DNA from: SZUA-252 sp035716005
Lineage (GTDB): Bacteria; Eisenbacteria; RBG-16-71-46; SZUA-252
Direction of reading: 5' to 3'
Length of the DNA stretch: 64,000 nucleotides
NCBI GenBank assembly: GCA_035716005.1
Contig: DASTKG010000143.1
Location: forward strand, 1-64,000
In this document: one piece after another, positions 8,818-18,825 of the stretch
Position numbering within the stretch: the stretch's first letter is position 1
Layout: each line of letters starts with the position of its first letter
The notes under the pieces: model-generated
What the model was told of the DNA's origin: nothing
Seen by the model: the letters and a program-made list of their open reading frames with translations, nothing else
Databases searched by the model: none
Program-made: the position numbers and the translations under genes

Positions 8818-10857
8818 TTGAGGCGGCCGGCCCGCAACGCCCGGAGCGCGAGTCGAATCGCGCGTGCCGCGCGCGCGGCGCGCCCCGCCCTCCTCGCGCT
8901 CGTCGCCTTCGCCCTCCTCGGCCCGGCGCGGGCGGCGGCCCAGCTCGAGTTCGAGGGCACCGACGAGCCGACGGTGCGACGGGTCGAGATCGAGGGGAAC
9001 CAGGCCTACTCCGACGGGACGCTCAAGTCGATCATCCGCACCCGCGCCACCTCGTTCTTTCACCCCTGGCGGTCGGCGCCGCTCCGCTCCGACTTCCTCC
9101 GGTTCGACCGCATCGCGCTCCGCGACTTCTACCGCCGTCACGGATACCTCGGCGCCGACGTGGAGAGCATCGCCGTCTCCCGGCACGGCGAGGAGGACGT
9201 CGACGTGCGCTTCCTCCTCGACGAGGGGCCGCGCGCGCGCGTGCAGTCGATCGACTTCGACGGCACCACGCCGGGCGACGAGGAGGCCATCCGCGCGGTC
9301 ATTCCGCTCGAAGCGGGGGGATTCTTCGACTTTCCCTCCGTCCAGCTGAGCCACGCCGCCATCGACAGTTTCTACGCGGAGCGGGGGCACGTCATCGCGT
9401 CGATCCGCGATTCCATGCAGGTCGTGGGCCCCGACGTTCGCGTCGGTTTCAGGATCGTGCCGGGCCCCGCGGCGCGCCTGCGACGGATCGTGGTGGAGGG
9501 AACGTCGGCGACGAAGCCGGGCTTCGTCTCGCGGGAGGTGACGATCCGTCCGGGGGAGGTGCTGGCGCGCTCGCAGCTTCTCCGGAGCCAGCAGCGGATC
9601 TACGACTCCGGGCTCTACGGAGACGTCCAGTTCTCGACGGGGGAGATCGACTCGGTCACCAACGAGACGGACCTCATCGTGAGCGTGCGGGAACGGTCTC
9701 TCGGCTGGATCGACGCCGGGATCGGGTACGGCACGATCGATCAGGCGCGCTTGACGGCGCAAATGGGGCAGCGGAACCTCTTCCGCGAGAACGTCCGCTT
9801 CCTCGCGACGGCCCGCTTCGGCGTCCGCGCGAAGACGAAGCCCCAGTTCCCCTACATCAGCGACCTCTTCCTCGGCGAGCGCCATGCCGACGCGGCCCTC
9901 ACTCGGGACTGGCTCTTCGGCTACCGCGTCCAGGGAACGATCGGCGTCTTCGGCGAGGAGGTGCCTCCCTTTCTCACCGAGACGAAGATTCCGCTTCGTT
10001 CGGTGGGGGCGAGCGCCGGCCTGCGCTACGCGTGGAATCGGTGGACGAGCGCCAACCTCGGGTTCGAGACGCGCTATGTCGATTCCGACAGCGCCAGCGT
10101 GAAGGATCAGGTCGGCACGCCGCTGAACAGCTACACGAGGAACAGTATCGCGGCGACGATCGCCCGCGACACGCGCGTCAATCTGTTCGACCCGAGGACG
10201 GGAACCGTGGCGGCGGCAAGCACGGAGCTCGTCGGCGGAGTCCTTCGCGGGAACTCCCGCTACCTGAAATTCACCGGCACGGCCACCAACTACCGGCCCC
10301 TGTCGCGGCGGCTGACCTTCGCCATCCGGGGGAGCGCGGGGACTCTCGCCGGCCGGGGGCAGGGACCCGCCGCGGGGCTCGAGGACTCCATCTCCGCCCT
10401 CGACCTGATCCCCGAGGAGGACCGCTTCCGAACCGGCGGCGCCACGACGGTCCGCGGCTACCAGGAGGACGAGATCGGCACCCAGATCGTCTTCGGCACC
10501 GACTCCACGGGCGCGGTCACGAGAACGACCGTTCGGCGGGGCGGCGCGTATCTCCTGCAGGGAAACGCGGAAGTGCGGGCGCGGCTCATCGGTTTCCTGG
10601 GGGCCGCCGCGTTCGTCGACGCGGGAGGCGTCTGGGAGCACGCCTCCGACATTACGTGGAGCCGGGTCTTCTCATTCTCGGACGGAGCGGGGTATAACGA
10701 CATGAGGTGGACGGCCGGGCTGGGCGTGCGAATCGCAACGCCCGTCGGGCCGGTTCGCCTCGATTACGGTTGGAAGATGCGGCTCGCGCGCGGCGATCAG
10801 CCCGACGCGGTGACGGGGCGCGGCAGTTTCCACTTCAGCCTGGGGCAGGCGTACTGA
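8818..10857 (+). CDS. Omp85-family outer-membrane assembly protein with three POTRA domains (BamA/TamA)
   Basis: A 679-residue Omp85 protein that inserts beta-barrel proteins into the outer membrane. After an alanine-rich signal peptide (to about residue 41) I can mark three POTRA-like repeats at about residues 50-137, 138-216 and 217-294, each with the strand-helix-helix pattern. A C-terminal barrel of about 385 residues follows, with the diagnostic VRGY loop motif near residue 545 and an aromatic end (FSLGQAY). BamA normally has five POTRAs and TamA three, and the next gene is TamB-like; the position after rseP is where bamA usually sits. TTG is the only plausible initiator between the rseP stop and the signal peptide. 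Omp85 membership is certain; BamA versus TamA is open. Confidence 0.88.
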   Translation: MRRPARNARSASRIARAARAARPALLALVAFALLGPARAAAQLEFEGTDEPTVRRVEIEGNQAYSDGTLKSIIRTRATSFFHPWRSAPLRSDFLRFDRIALRDFYRRHGYLGADVESIAVSRHGEEDVDVRFLLDEGPRARVQSIDFDGTTPGDEEAIRAVIPLEAGGFFDFPSVQLSHAAIDSFYAERGHVIASIRDSMQVVGPDVRVGFRIVPGPAARLRRIVVEGTSATKPGFVSREVTIRPGEVLARSQLLRSQQRIYDSGLYGDVQFSTGEIDSVTNETDLIVSVRERSLGWIDAGIGYGTIDQARLTAQMGQRNLFRENVRFLATARFGVRAKTKPQFPYISDLFLGERHADAALTRDWLFGYRVQGTIGVFGEEVPPFLTETKIPLRSVGASAGLRYAWNRWTSANLGFETRYVDSDSASVKDQVGTPLNSYTRNSIAATIARDTRVNLFDPRTGTVAAASTELVGGVLRGNSRYLKFTGTATNYRPLSRRLTFAIRGSAGTLAGRGQGPAAGLEDSISALDLIPEEDRFRTGGATTVRGYQEDEIGTQIVFGTDSTGAVTRTTVRRGGAYLLQGNAEVRARLIGFLGAAAFVDAGGVWEHASDITWSRVFSFSDGAGYNDMRWTAGLGVRIATPVGPVRLDYGWKMRLARGDQPDAVTGRGSFHFSLGQAY

Positions 10858-10859
10858 TC

Positions 10860-13800
10860 ATGCCGGACGATCGCGTAGACCAGGAACGGCACCGTCGATC
10901 GAACCGGGGCGTCCTCTGGATCGTCCTGGGCGTGCTCGCGCTCGTCGCTCTGCTCGCGGTCGGCGGCGGCGTGGGTGTCCTGGCGAACCTCTTCGCCACG
11001 GGGGACGCCGGACTCTCCCGCCGCGTGATGAGCGTGATGAACGGGGCCCTCGGCTCCGATTCGACCCGCTTCGCCTGCGATCGCATCTACGGAACCCTCC
11101 TCCGGGGCGCGGTCCTCGAGCGGCCCCGGCTTCTGGTTCGATCGGGCGGGCAGGAGGTGACGTGGGCGACCGCCAGCCGCGCGCGCGTCGAATACGATCT
11201 CTGGAGTCTCCTCGTCTCCCCTCGCCGCGATCTCACGGTCTCGCTCGATTCGCTCCGCGTCACCCTCGCGCGCGACGCCGAGCGCGATTTCATCATGCCG
11301 CGGTTCCGGCGCGGCACGGGGAAGCCGGGGAAGAGCGAGACGCGCATCCGTCTCACGCTGCGGGGCGCTTCGCTCGTCCTGCCCGAGGAGGGAGCCTCGC
11401 TTCAGGGGCTCGCCGGATCGGGCGTCATCGTCCTCGGGCCGGGCGGTTCGAGCGTCCTCGTGGAGCGGCTCGGGGGTGTCGTCCGCGGCGTCGACGGGGA
11501 AGCGGCGAGACCGATCCGAATGGACGGCATGGTGGCCTTCCAGGATTCGCTCTGGCGTCTCGATCCCGTCCGCGTGGAGCTGGCCGCGACCCGCCTCTCC
11601 GCGAACGGCGACTGGGACTCGCGGGGCGGGAGGCTTCGCGAGGGGACGCTCCGGCTCGATCCGTTCGTGCTCGAGGAGGTGCTTCCGCTCTTCGGCGTGG
11701 AGGGGGTCGAGGGAACGCTTCGCGGCGACGTCGACCTCGCGGGCGCCCCCGGCGACGGGAACGCCTCGGGCTGCCTCGGCGGCGAGATCGAGGGCGAGCG
11801 GATCGACACGCTCCTCGTGCGCGCGCATCTCGCCCGCGAGGGAATCGTGGTCGACCATCTGGAAACGAAGCTGCGCGGCGCGACGGTGAGCGGCCGGGGC
11901 CGGGTCGACCGGAGCGGCGCCCTCGAGGCGGATCTCGTCTTCGACCACGCGAATCCGGTCGCGATTCCCTGGTGGGAGGCGCCGGCCGGCATGCCGAGCG
12001 GCGTGCTCGCGGGCGAAGCGAGGCTCCGCATCGGCCGAGGCCGGCCGCGCCCCGACATTCGAGTGGCGGCGGCGCTCCGCGCGTCGCGCGTCGGCCGCCT
12101 CTCGATCGACCGGGCGAACGTCTCCGTCCACGCGCCGCCGCAGGGCGGCCTTCTCGTCGACAGCCTCCTCCTCTTCACGCCGGGCGCCCGCGTCGCGATG
12201 TCGGGCGCCATCGACGCCGCGGGCGCGCTTCGCGCCGTGGCCACGGCCTCCATCGCCGACCTCGGCCGGATGGGCGCCCTGACGGCCCCGATGGAGCCCC
12301 GAGGCGGGGCGGGCCGGATCGCCGCGACCCTCGGCGGAACGACGAAGGCGCCGACCATCGAGCTGACCGGCGCGTTTTCCCGCCCGAGCTTCGAGAGCGG
12401 GCTCCACGCCGAGAGCCTGATCGTGGCCGCGTCGGGCGCGCTCGCGCCGACGCTCGACGTCCGCGGCACGACGCGCGTCGCGGGCCTCGCCGCCAAGGAC
12501 CGCAGACTGGGCGACGTGACGGCGTCCTTCGAGGGCGGGCGCGAGATGCGGATCGATCGCTTCGAGGGGGTCGCCGGCGACACGACCCTCTCGATGCGGG
12601 GTTTCCTCGTCTTCGGCGCCGCGGGCCTCACGGCGCGGGTCGATTCGATGCGTCTGGTGGGGGGAGCGCTCCGCGCGGTCGCCTCCGCGCCGGTGAACGT
12701 CTCGCTCTCGAAGGGACGGCTCCGCGCCTCGCCCCTCGTCTTCGACTTGGAGCCCGGCCGGCTCGAGGCCGATCTCGATTGGGACGTCTCGGCCGGGAGG
12801 ATCGATCTTCGCGGCGCCGTGACGGGACTCGAACTCGCGCGAGTCGGCCGCGGCTCCGGGCGGACGATGGGCGGCGTGCTGCGGGCGCAATTCCTGGCGG
12901 CCGGGAGGGGCGCCGATCCCGACGTGACCGTTCGCGCCACGGTGGAGTCGCCGCGCATCGGGAGCGTCACGGCCGATTCCCTCCAGGCGAACCTCGACTA
13001 CACGCCGGGGGTCCTCGGGATCCAGTCGCTCCGCTGGGACGTCGGCGCGGCCTCCTCCGAGCTGCGCGGATCGCTCCGGACCGGACTCACGATCGAGGCG
13101 TGGCTCCGCGCGCTCTCGAACGGCGATCGCCGCTGGACCGAGAACGCGTCGCTGGCGCTGGAGGCCTCCGCGGACTCGTTCGACCTCGCCGCGCTGGCCC
13201 CCGCCGACACGACGCTTCGAACCCTCGCCGGGGCCGCGAGCTTCCGCGCGCGGATCGGCGGCACCGTCGCCTCTCCGATCCTCTCGTTCGACGGCCGCGT
13301 GCCGGGATTCTCCTTTCACACGCTGCACGGGGACGTGGCCGCGCTCGAGGGCTCGTACCGCGACCGGCGCCTCACGCTCGAGCGCCTCGAGCTGCGCCAG
13401 GAGAAGGGCGTGATGAAAGCCACGGGAACGATTCCGGTCGATCTCTCGCCCTTCGCGACGAAGCGGCTGCTGCGGGACGAGCCGCTCCGCCTCTCCCTCA
13501 GCGCGAACGAGACCGACTTCTCGGCGCTCACCTCCCTCAGCGCCCTCGTGGCGACGAGCTCGGGATCGCTGAGCGGCGACGCGGAGGTGACCGGCACGCC
13601 GGCCCACCCGAAGCTCACCGGAACCGTGCGGCTCCGGGACGGGCGCCTCCGGTTCGCGGGGCGCTACGAGATCCTCGAGGCCATCCAGGTCGACGGCACG
13701 TTCGACGAGGAGCGGCTCACGCTCACGCGCCTGGAAGCGCGCGAGGGGAAGCGCGGGCGAATCGTCGGAGAGGGATCGTGGCGCTGGTCGGGCGCGGGCG

Positions 13801-14858
13801 CGCAGCTTCCGCCGGGAAGCATCGGACCCCCGGGCCAGTACAGCGTGAATCTCAAGGCGACCGATTGCGTCGTGACCGACCGCGAGTACTACCTCTTCCA
13901 GTTCAACGGGGCCTTCGTCGTCGCCAACGGCCGGACGGAATCAGGGATCGTGAAGCCGCGCGTCACGGGGACCGGCTCGGTCTCCCGCGGCGAGCTGGCG
14001 TTCAATCTTTCGGCTCCCGCGGGCGAGCCGCCGGCGCCGCTTCCGTTCCTCTACGACATCCGGGCCGATTTCCCGAGTCAGTTCAAGTACCGCCAGCTCG
14101 ACACCGAGGTCGAGCTCGCCGGCTCGCTCCAGCTTCGAAACGAAGGGGATCTCGACATCGCGCTCGGAACCCTGACCGTGAAGGGGGGCCAGTTCTACTT
14201 CCTGACGCGGAAGTTCGGCAACCTGACGGGCGAGGTGAACTTCAACAGCCTGGAGCGCATGGATCCCTTCGTCACCCTCGACGCGCAGACGCGCGTCCGC
14301 CGCATGGGCCCGGTGAACGAAACGTCGGGAGAGCACGTCGTGAATCTCGCGGTCACCGGCCGCGCCAGCCAGCTCCAGATCCGGCCGTGGGACACGGAGG
14401 GGACGAGTCCGAGCGATCTCTGGCGCGAGCTCTCCGTCGGGCAATTCTCCTCGGCGGATCACGCCCTGGCCGAAGGCGGGAGCGATCCCCTCGCGGGGAT
14501 GGCCTTCCGCGACCTTCCCATCCGCGACTATCTCTTCCGAAACGCCGAGCGCTGGATCGCGAGCTCGGGATTCATCGACACGATCGACCTCAAGTCGGGC
14601 GCTCAGGCCGGCGCGAGCACGGCGGCCGTCGGGGGTCCGATCGACCTCGGGCTGGTCGGGGTGGGGAAGTACGTGACGCAAGACCTCTTCCTCAAGTATT
14701 CTCGCGACTTCACGGGCCAGTCCGAAAATCAGGTCACCGCCGAATACCGCGTGACGCGGCACCTCCTGCTCCGCGGCCAGCAGATCCAGCGCAAGCAGAC
14801 CAGCAACGAGCCTGCGCAGGAATACAACCTCGACCTCAAGATTCGCGTGGAGTATTGA
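10860..14858 (+). CDS. TamB-like translocation and assembly module protein
   Basis: A 1332-residue protein anchored by one N-terminal helix (about residues 19-43) and otherwise periplasmic. The body is a long run of beta-rich repeats with the amphipathic pattern of AsmA/TamB proteins, which form hydrophobic grooves bridging the two membranes and are now thought to move phospholipids. The last 350 residues match the DUF490/TamB C-terminal domain: LDIALGTLTVKGGQFYF, FNSLERMDPFVTLDAQT, and the closing VGKYVTQDLFLKYSRDF with LDLKIRVEY, which resembles a barrel strand. I start at ATG 10860, which follows the Omp85 stop by 2 nt; this gives the usual short cytoplasmic tail before the anchor. Pairing with the three-POTRA Omp85 supports a TamA-TamB module. 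Confidence 0.88.
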   Translation: MPDDRVDQERHRRSNRGVLWIVLGVLALVALLAVGGGVGVLANLFATGDAGLSRRVMSVMNGALGSDSTRFACDRIYGTLLRGAVLERPRLLVRSGGQEVTWATASRARVEYDLWSLLVSPRRDLTVSLDSLRVTLARDAERDFIMPRFRRGTGKPGKSETRIRLTLRGASLVLPEEGASLQGLAGSGVIVLGPGGSSVLVERLGGVVRGVDGEAARPIRMDGMVAFQDSLWRLDPVRVELAATRLSANGDWDSRGGRLREGTLRLDPFVLEEVLPLFGVEGVEGTLRGDVDLAGAPGDGNASGCLGGEIEGERIDTLLVRAHLAREGIVVDHLETKLRGATVSGRGRVDRSGALEADLVFDHANPVAIPWWEAPAGMPSGVLAGEARLRIGRGRPRPDIRVAAALRASRVGRLSIDRANVSVHAPPQGGLLVDSLLLFTPGARVAMSGAIDAAGALRAVATASIADLGRMGALTAPMEPRGGAGRIAATLGGTTKAPTIELTGAFSRPSFESGLHAESLIVAASGALAPTLDVRGTTRVAGLAAKDRRLGDVTASFEGGREMRIDRFEGVAGDTTLSMRGFLVFGAAGLTARVDSMRLVGGALRAVASAPVNVSLSKGRLRASPLVFDLEPGRLEADLDWDVSAGRIDLRGAVTGLELARVGRGSGRTMGGVLRAQFLAAGRGADPDVTVRATVESPRIGSVTADSLQANLDYTPGVLGIQSLRWDVGAASSELRGSLRTGLTIEAWLRALSNGDRRWTENASLALEASADSFDLAALAPADTTLRTLAGAASFRARIGGTVASPILSFDGRVPGFSFHTLHGDVAALEGSYRDRRLTLERLELRQEKGVMKATGTIPVDLSPFATKRLLRDEPLRLSLSANETDFSALTSLSALVATSSGSLSGDAEVTGTPAHPKLTGTVRLRDGRLRFAGRYEILEAIQVDGTFDEERLTLTRLEAREGKRGRIVGEGSWRWSGAGAQLPPGSIGPPGQYSVNLKATDCVVTDREYYLFQFNGAFVVANGRTESGIVKPRVTGTGSVSRGELAFNLSAPAGEPPAPLPFLYDIRADFPSQFKYRQLDTEVELAGSLQLRNEGDLDIALGTLTVKGGQFYFLTRKFGNLTGEVNFNSLERMDPFVTLDAQTRVRRMGPVNETSGEHVVNLAVTGRASQLQIRPWDTEGTSPSDLWRELSVGQFSSADHALAEGGSDPLAGMAFRDLPIRDYLFRNAERWIASSGFIDTIDLKSGAQAGASTAAVGGPIDLGLVGVGKYVTQDLFLKYSRDFTGQSENQVTAEYRVTRHLLLRGQQIQRKQTSNEPAQEYNLDLKIRVEY

Positions 14859-14865
14859 GCGGACG

Positions 14866-17040
14866 GTGGAACTGAACGACGTCCAGCGCCAAGCCGTCGA
14901 GCATCCCGGCGGGCCCCTGCTCGTCCTCGCCGGCGCGGGGAGCGGGAAGACGCGCGTCCTGACCGGTCGCATCGCCCATCTCGTCACGGAGCGGGGCGTC
15001 CCGGCGTGGGGAATTCTCGCGTTCACCTTCACGAACAAGGCGGCCCGCGAGATGAAGGAGCGAGCGCTCCATCTCCTCGGGACGGACGAGGGGGACCTCG
15101 GCGTCTGGCTCGGGACGTTCCACGGAACGTGCGTGCGGATCCTTCGCCGCCACGCCGAGCTCCTCGGATTCCCGAAGTCGTTCGTCATCTACGACACCGA
15201 CGACCAGCGCTCCCTCCTGCGCGAGCTGCTGCGCGACGTCGGCGCCGACGATCGGCGCCTGACGCCGGCGGGCGCGGGCTCCCGCATCTCCCGGCTCAAG
15301 AACGAGGGAACCGCGCCGGACGTATTCGCCGCGGAAGCCTCGGGCCCGCTCGACCGGCAGGTGGCCGAGGTCTACGCCAAGTACGAGAAGGCGCTCCGCG
15401 ACCGCGCGGCGATGGACTTCGACGATCTCCTCCTCTACACCGTGCGGCTCTTCGATCTCGACCCGGGGGTTCATCGCCAGTACGCCGATCGCTTCCGCCA
15501 CGTGCTGGTCGACGAGTACCAGGACACGAACTCCATCCAGTTCGAGCTGATCGAGCGGCTCTCGCGCACGCACCGGAATCTCCTCGTCGTCGGCGACGAC
15601 GATCAGTCGATCTACGGCTGGCGCGGCGCCGACGTGGGGAACATCCTCTCGTTCGAGGACCGCTTTCCCGACGCCACCGTGCTCCGCCTGACGCAGAACT
15701 ACCGCTCCACGCGCACGATTCTCCGCGCCGCGAACCACGTGGTGAAGAACAACGCCGCGCGGAAGGAGAAGGAACTCTGGACGGAGAACGCCGCGGGCGA
15801 GCCGCTCGGGCTCCATCTCCTCCCGGACGAGGAATCGGAGGGGGAGCGGGTCGTGTCGCTCCTCCTCGAGCAGCAGCGGCTCCACGCCCGCGCGAACCGC
15901 GACTTCGCGGTCCTCTACCGGACCAACGCCCAGTCGCGCGCGGTGGAGAACGCCCTTCGCCGCTCGGCCATTCCGTACCAGCTGACGGGCGGCGTCTCCT
16001 TCTACGAGCGGCGCGAGGTGAAGGATCTCCTCGCCTACCTGCGCGCCCTGACGCAGCCGCGCGACACGGTCGCGTGGTACCGGATCCTGAACGTCCCCGG
16101 ACGCGGGATCGGCAAGACGACGCTCGACCGGCTGCGCGAGTTCGCCGACGCCGAGGGAATCACGACGCCCGAGGCGCTCCGCCATCCGCGGCTCGCCGAC
16201 GCCGTCGGCGGCGCGGCGTCGAAGAAGCTCGTCGAAGTGTCGCGCCTCTTCGAGGGGCTCGCGCCGCTCCTTTCTCTTCCTCCGGCGGCCTGCCTCTCGG
16301 AGCTCGTGGCGAAGATCCGCTTCCGCGAATACCTCTTGCAGGACGATCCCGCCGAGGCGGCGGAGCGGATCGAGAACGTGGAGGAGCTGATCACCGGGGC
16401 CGACGCCTACGCGCGCCGGACGGACGAGCCGACGGTGGACGGATTCCTCGCGGAGGTGGCGCTCCTGACCGACGTCGATCTCTGGGAGGAAGGGGAGGAC
16501 ACGGTCAACCTCATGACGATCCACGCGGCCAAGGGGCTCGAGTTCCCGGTCGTCTTCGTGGTCGGGATGGAGGAAGGGCTCCTTCCGCACGCGTCGTCGC
16601 TCGATCATCCGAAGGAGTTGGAGGAGGAGCGTCGCCTCTTCTACGTCGCGTTGACGCGCGCCAGGGAGCGGGTCTTCCTCCTCCAGGCGTCGTTCCGCCG
16701 CGCGTGGAACGCGTCCGGGGGCGGCGCCTCCCGATTCCTGACCGAGATCCCCGCCGACTGTCTCCAGGTGGAGGAGGCCGACGCCTACGCCGGCTACGGT
16801 TCCTACGGGCGCGCCTCGAAGCCGTCGCGACCCGCGTCGGGGCCCCGCCTGGTGCGCGACGAGGAGCCATCCCCCGTGAAGAGCCCGGTCGGGGCCTGGG
16901 TGACGCATCCGCAGTTCGGAGAAGGCCAGGTGGTCGCCTGCGAAGGACGCGGCGACCGAGCGAAGTTGACGGTTCAGTTCCGGCGGGCGGGAACGAAGAA
17001 GATTCTCGCCGCCTTCGCGGAGTGGAGCTATGCCGATTGA
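14866..17040 (+). CDS. pcrA: UvrD/PcrA superfamily 1 DNA helicase
   Basis: A 724-residue ATP-dependent 3'-5' DNA helicase of the UvrD/Rep/PcrA group, acting in excision repair and removal of proteins from DNA. Motifs in order: LNDVQRQAV (Q motif), GAGSGKT at residues 23-29 (Walker A), TFTNKAAREM (Ia), VDEYQDTN (II) near 214-221, GDDDQSIYGWRGA (III), LTQNYRST (IV), VNLMTIHAAKGLEFPVVF (V) and RRLFYVALTRAR (VI). The C-terminal 55 residues contain VGAWVTHPQFGEGQV, a Tudor-like domain typical of PcrA that contacts RNA polymerase. GTG 14866 gives the usual N-terminus directly at the Q motif. The end overlaps gatC by 11 nt. Confidence 0.95.
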   Translation: MELNDVQRQAVEHPGGPLLVLAGAGSGKTRVLTGRIAHLVTERGVPAWGILAFTFTNKAAREMKERALHLLGTDEGDLGVWLGTFHGTCVRILRRHAELLGFPKSFVIYDTDDQRSLLRELLRDVGADDRRLTPAGAGSRISRLKNEGTAPDVFAAEASGPLDRQVAEVYAKYEKALRDRAAMDFDDLLLYTVRLFDLDPGVHRQYADRFRHVLVDEYQDTNSIQFELIERLSRTHRNLLVVGDDDQSIYGWRGADVGNILSFEDRFPDATVLRLTQNYRSTRTILRAANHVVKNNAARKEKELWTENAAGEPLGLHLLPDEESEGERVVSLLLEQQRLHARANRDFAVLYRTNAQSRAVENALRRSAIPYQLTGGVSFYERREVKDLLAYLRALTQPRDTVAWYRILNVPGRGIGKTTLDRLREFADAEGITTPEALRHPRLADAVGGAASKKLVEVSRLFEGLAPLLSLPPAACLSELVAKIRFREYLLQDDPAEAAERIENVEELITGADAYARRTDEPTVDGFLAEVALLTDVDLWEEGEDTVNLMTIHAAKGLEFPVVFVVGMEEGLLPHASSLDHPKELEEERRLFYVALTRARERVFLLQASFRRAWNASGGGASRFLTEIPADCLQVEEADAYAGYGSYGRASKPSRPASGPRLVRDEEPSPVKSPVGAWVTHPQFGEGQVVACEGRGDRAKLTVQFRRAGTKKILAAFAEWSYAD

Positions 17041-17317
17041 CGTTTCGGTCGTACGAAAGATCGCGGCCCTCGCGCGACTTCGCATCGAAGCCGCCGAGGA
17101 GGAGCGCTACGCGCGCGAGCTGGGGAGCATCCTCGGCTTCGTGGAGCAGCTCCAGGCGCTCGACGTGAGCGGGATCGAGCCGACGAGCCAGGTGACGGAG
17201 GGCGCCCGGCCGGCGCTTCGCCCCGACGAGGTTTGCCCTTCCGACGCGCGCGACGAGGCGCTCGCCGGCGCGCCCGAGCGGGACGGCGACTACTTCAAGG
17301 TTCCTCAGGTCGTATGA
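17030..17317 (+). CDS. gatC: Asp-tRNA(Asn)/Glu-tRNA(Gln) amidotransferase subunit C
   Basis: A 95-residue small subunit that wraps around GatA and stabilises it in the GatCAB complex. It has the family pattern: VRKIAALARLRI, EEERYARELGSILGFVEQL, then the extended tail with RPDEV and a C-terminal FKVPQVV, almost the family consensus. It overlaps the helicase gene by 11 nt and gatA by 4 nt (ATGA). Confidence 0.94.
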   Translation: MPIDVSVVRKIAALARLRIEAAEEERYARELGSILGFVEQLQALDVSGIEPTSQVTEGARPALRPDEVCPSDARDEALAGAPERDGDYFKVPQVV

Positions 17318-18825
17318 GCGCGCCCGCGAACCGCCCGGTCGTGCTGGAGAGCGCCGAGACCCTGGCCGCGTCGGTCCGTTCGGGAGCGCGCTCGGCGGTG
17401 GAGATCACCCGCGCCTTTCTCGCGCAGGCCGACCGCACGGCGGCGAAGCTGGAGACGTATCTCCACCGGATGCCCGACCGCGCGCTTCAGGACGCGGAGG
17501 CGATCGACCGGAAGCGCGCGGCCGGGGAGGCGCTCGGCAATCTGGCGGGCGTCCCGATCGCGATCAAGGACAACATCTGCGTCCGCGGCGTCCCGACGAC
17601 CTGCGGGTCGAAGATCCTCGAAGGATACCGCCCGCCGTACGACGCGCACGTGATCGAGCGGCTCCGGGCCGCCGACGCGGTCGTGATCGGAAAGACGAAC
17701 TGCGACGAGTTCGCCATGGGATCGTCGACCGAGAACTCGGCCTACCGGATCACGAAGAATCCGTGGGCTCTCGACCGCGTCCCGGGCGGATCGAGCGGCG
17801 GTTCCGCGGCGACGGTGGCCGCCTGCGAGGCGCCTCTCTCGCTCGGCTCCGACACCGGGGGCTCGGTTCGGCAGCCGGCCGCCTTCTGCGGCGTCTACGG
17901 GCTGAAGCCGACGTACGGCGCGGTCTCCCGCTACGGCCTGGTGGCGTTCGCCTCCTCGCTCGACCAGATCGGGCCCTTCGCGCGGAGCGCGCGCGACACG
18001 GCCCTCGTCCAGAACGTCATCTGCGGCCGCGACGCCCGCGACACCACGAGCCGCGCCGAAGCGCGGCCGATCGATCTCGAGACGCTGGAGGAGGGAATTT
18101 CGGGCCTTCGCGTCGGGGTCCCGCGCTCCATTCTCGACGAGGCGGGGGACGGCCTGGCGCCGTCGGTCCGCGCGGCGTTCGAGGCTGCGATCTCCGCGCT
18201 CGAGCGGGCCGGCGCGAGGATCGTGGACGTGGCCCTGCCTCACGCCAAGTACGCGATCGCGACCTACTACCTCATCGCGCCCGCGGAGGCCTCGAGCAAC
18301 CTGGCGCGGTACGACGGCGTGCGCTACGGCGTCCGCCGCCCGGACGGCGACCTGCGCGGCATGTACGAGGCGACGCGCGGTGCCGGATTCGGCCGCGAGG
18401 TGAAGCGGCGGATCCTCCTCGGAACCTACGCGCTCTCGGCCGGCTACTACGACGCCTACTACCTGCGCGCCCAGAAGGTGCGCACCCTCATCCGGAAGGA
18501 TTTCCTGGACGCGCTGGCGGCGTCCGACGCGCTTCTCCTGCCGATCACGCCGACGCCCGCGTTCAAGATCGGAGAGAAGACCGACGATCCGCTGGCGATG
18601 TACCTGAGCGACATCTTCTCGATCCCCGCGTCGCTGGCCGGCGTGCCGGCTCTCTCCTTCCCGGTCTCCTTCGACGCGTCGGGACTTCCGATCGGGCTCC
18701 AGCTGGTGGGCCGGCCGTTCGACGAGGGAACGATGCTCAAGGTGGCGCGCGCCTACGAGAAGGAGCACGACGCCGCGTCCCGCGTCCCCGCCATCGTCAC
18801 GGCGGGAGAGGGAGGGGCGCGATGA
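17314..18825 (+). CDS. gatA: Asp-tRNA(Asn)/Glu-tRNA(Gln) amidotransferase subunit A
   Basis: A 503-residue amidase-signature enzyme that releases ammonia from glutamine for conversion of mischarged Glu-tRNA(Gln) or Asp-tRNA(Asn). The Ser-cisSer-Lys triad is visible: Lys in PIAIKDNI near residue 85, and the two serines in the PGGSSGGSAATVAA and DTGGSVRQPAAFCG blocks at about 156-192. KTNCDEFAMGSSTENS is the usual GatA block between them. I start at ATG 17314, which overlaps gatC and begins just before the conserved N-terminus; an upstream in-frame extension would lie inside gatC. It overlaps gatB by 4 nt. Confidence 0.95.
   Translation: MSAPANRPVVLESAETLAASVRSGARSAVEITRAFLAQADRTAAKLETYLHRMPDRALQDAEAIDRKRAAGEALGNLAGVPIAIKDNICVRGVPTTCGSKILEGYRPPYDAHVIERLRAADAVVIGKTNCDEFAMGSSTENSAYRITKNPWALDRVPGGSSGGSAATVAACEAPLSLGSDTGGSVRQPAAFCGVYGLKPTYGAVSRYGLVAFASSLDQIGPFARSARDTALVQNVICGRDARDTTSRAEARPIDLETLEEGISGLRVGVPRSILDEAGDGLAPSVRAAFEAAISALERAGARIVDVALPHAKYAIATYYLIAPAEASSNLARYDGVRYGVRRPDGDLRGMYEATRGAGFGREVKRRILLGTYALSAGYYDAYYLRAQKVRTLIRKDFLDALAASDALLLPITPTPAFKIGEKTDDPLAMYLSDIFSIPASLAGVPALSFPVSFDASGLPIGLQLVGRPFDEGTMLKVARAYEKEHDAASRVPAIVTAGEGGAR

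Noticed and set aside
10797..13607. A 936-codon open frame on the minus strand opposite the TamB-like gene
   Set aside because: It has no recognisable motif, is extremely rich in Arg, Glu and His, and lies fully inside a gene with clear TamB features. GC-rich codon bias keeps antisense frames open here.
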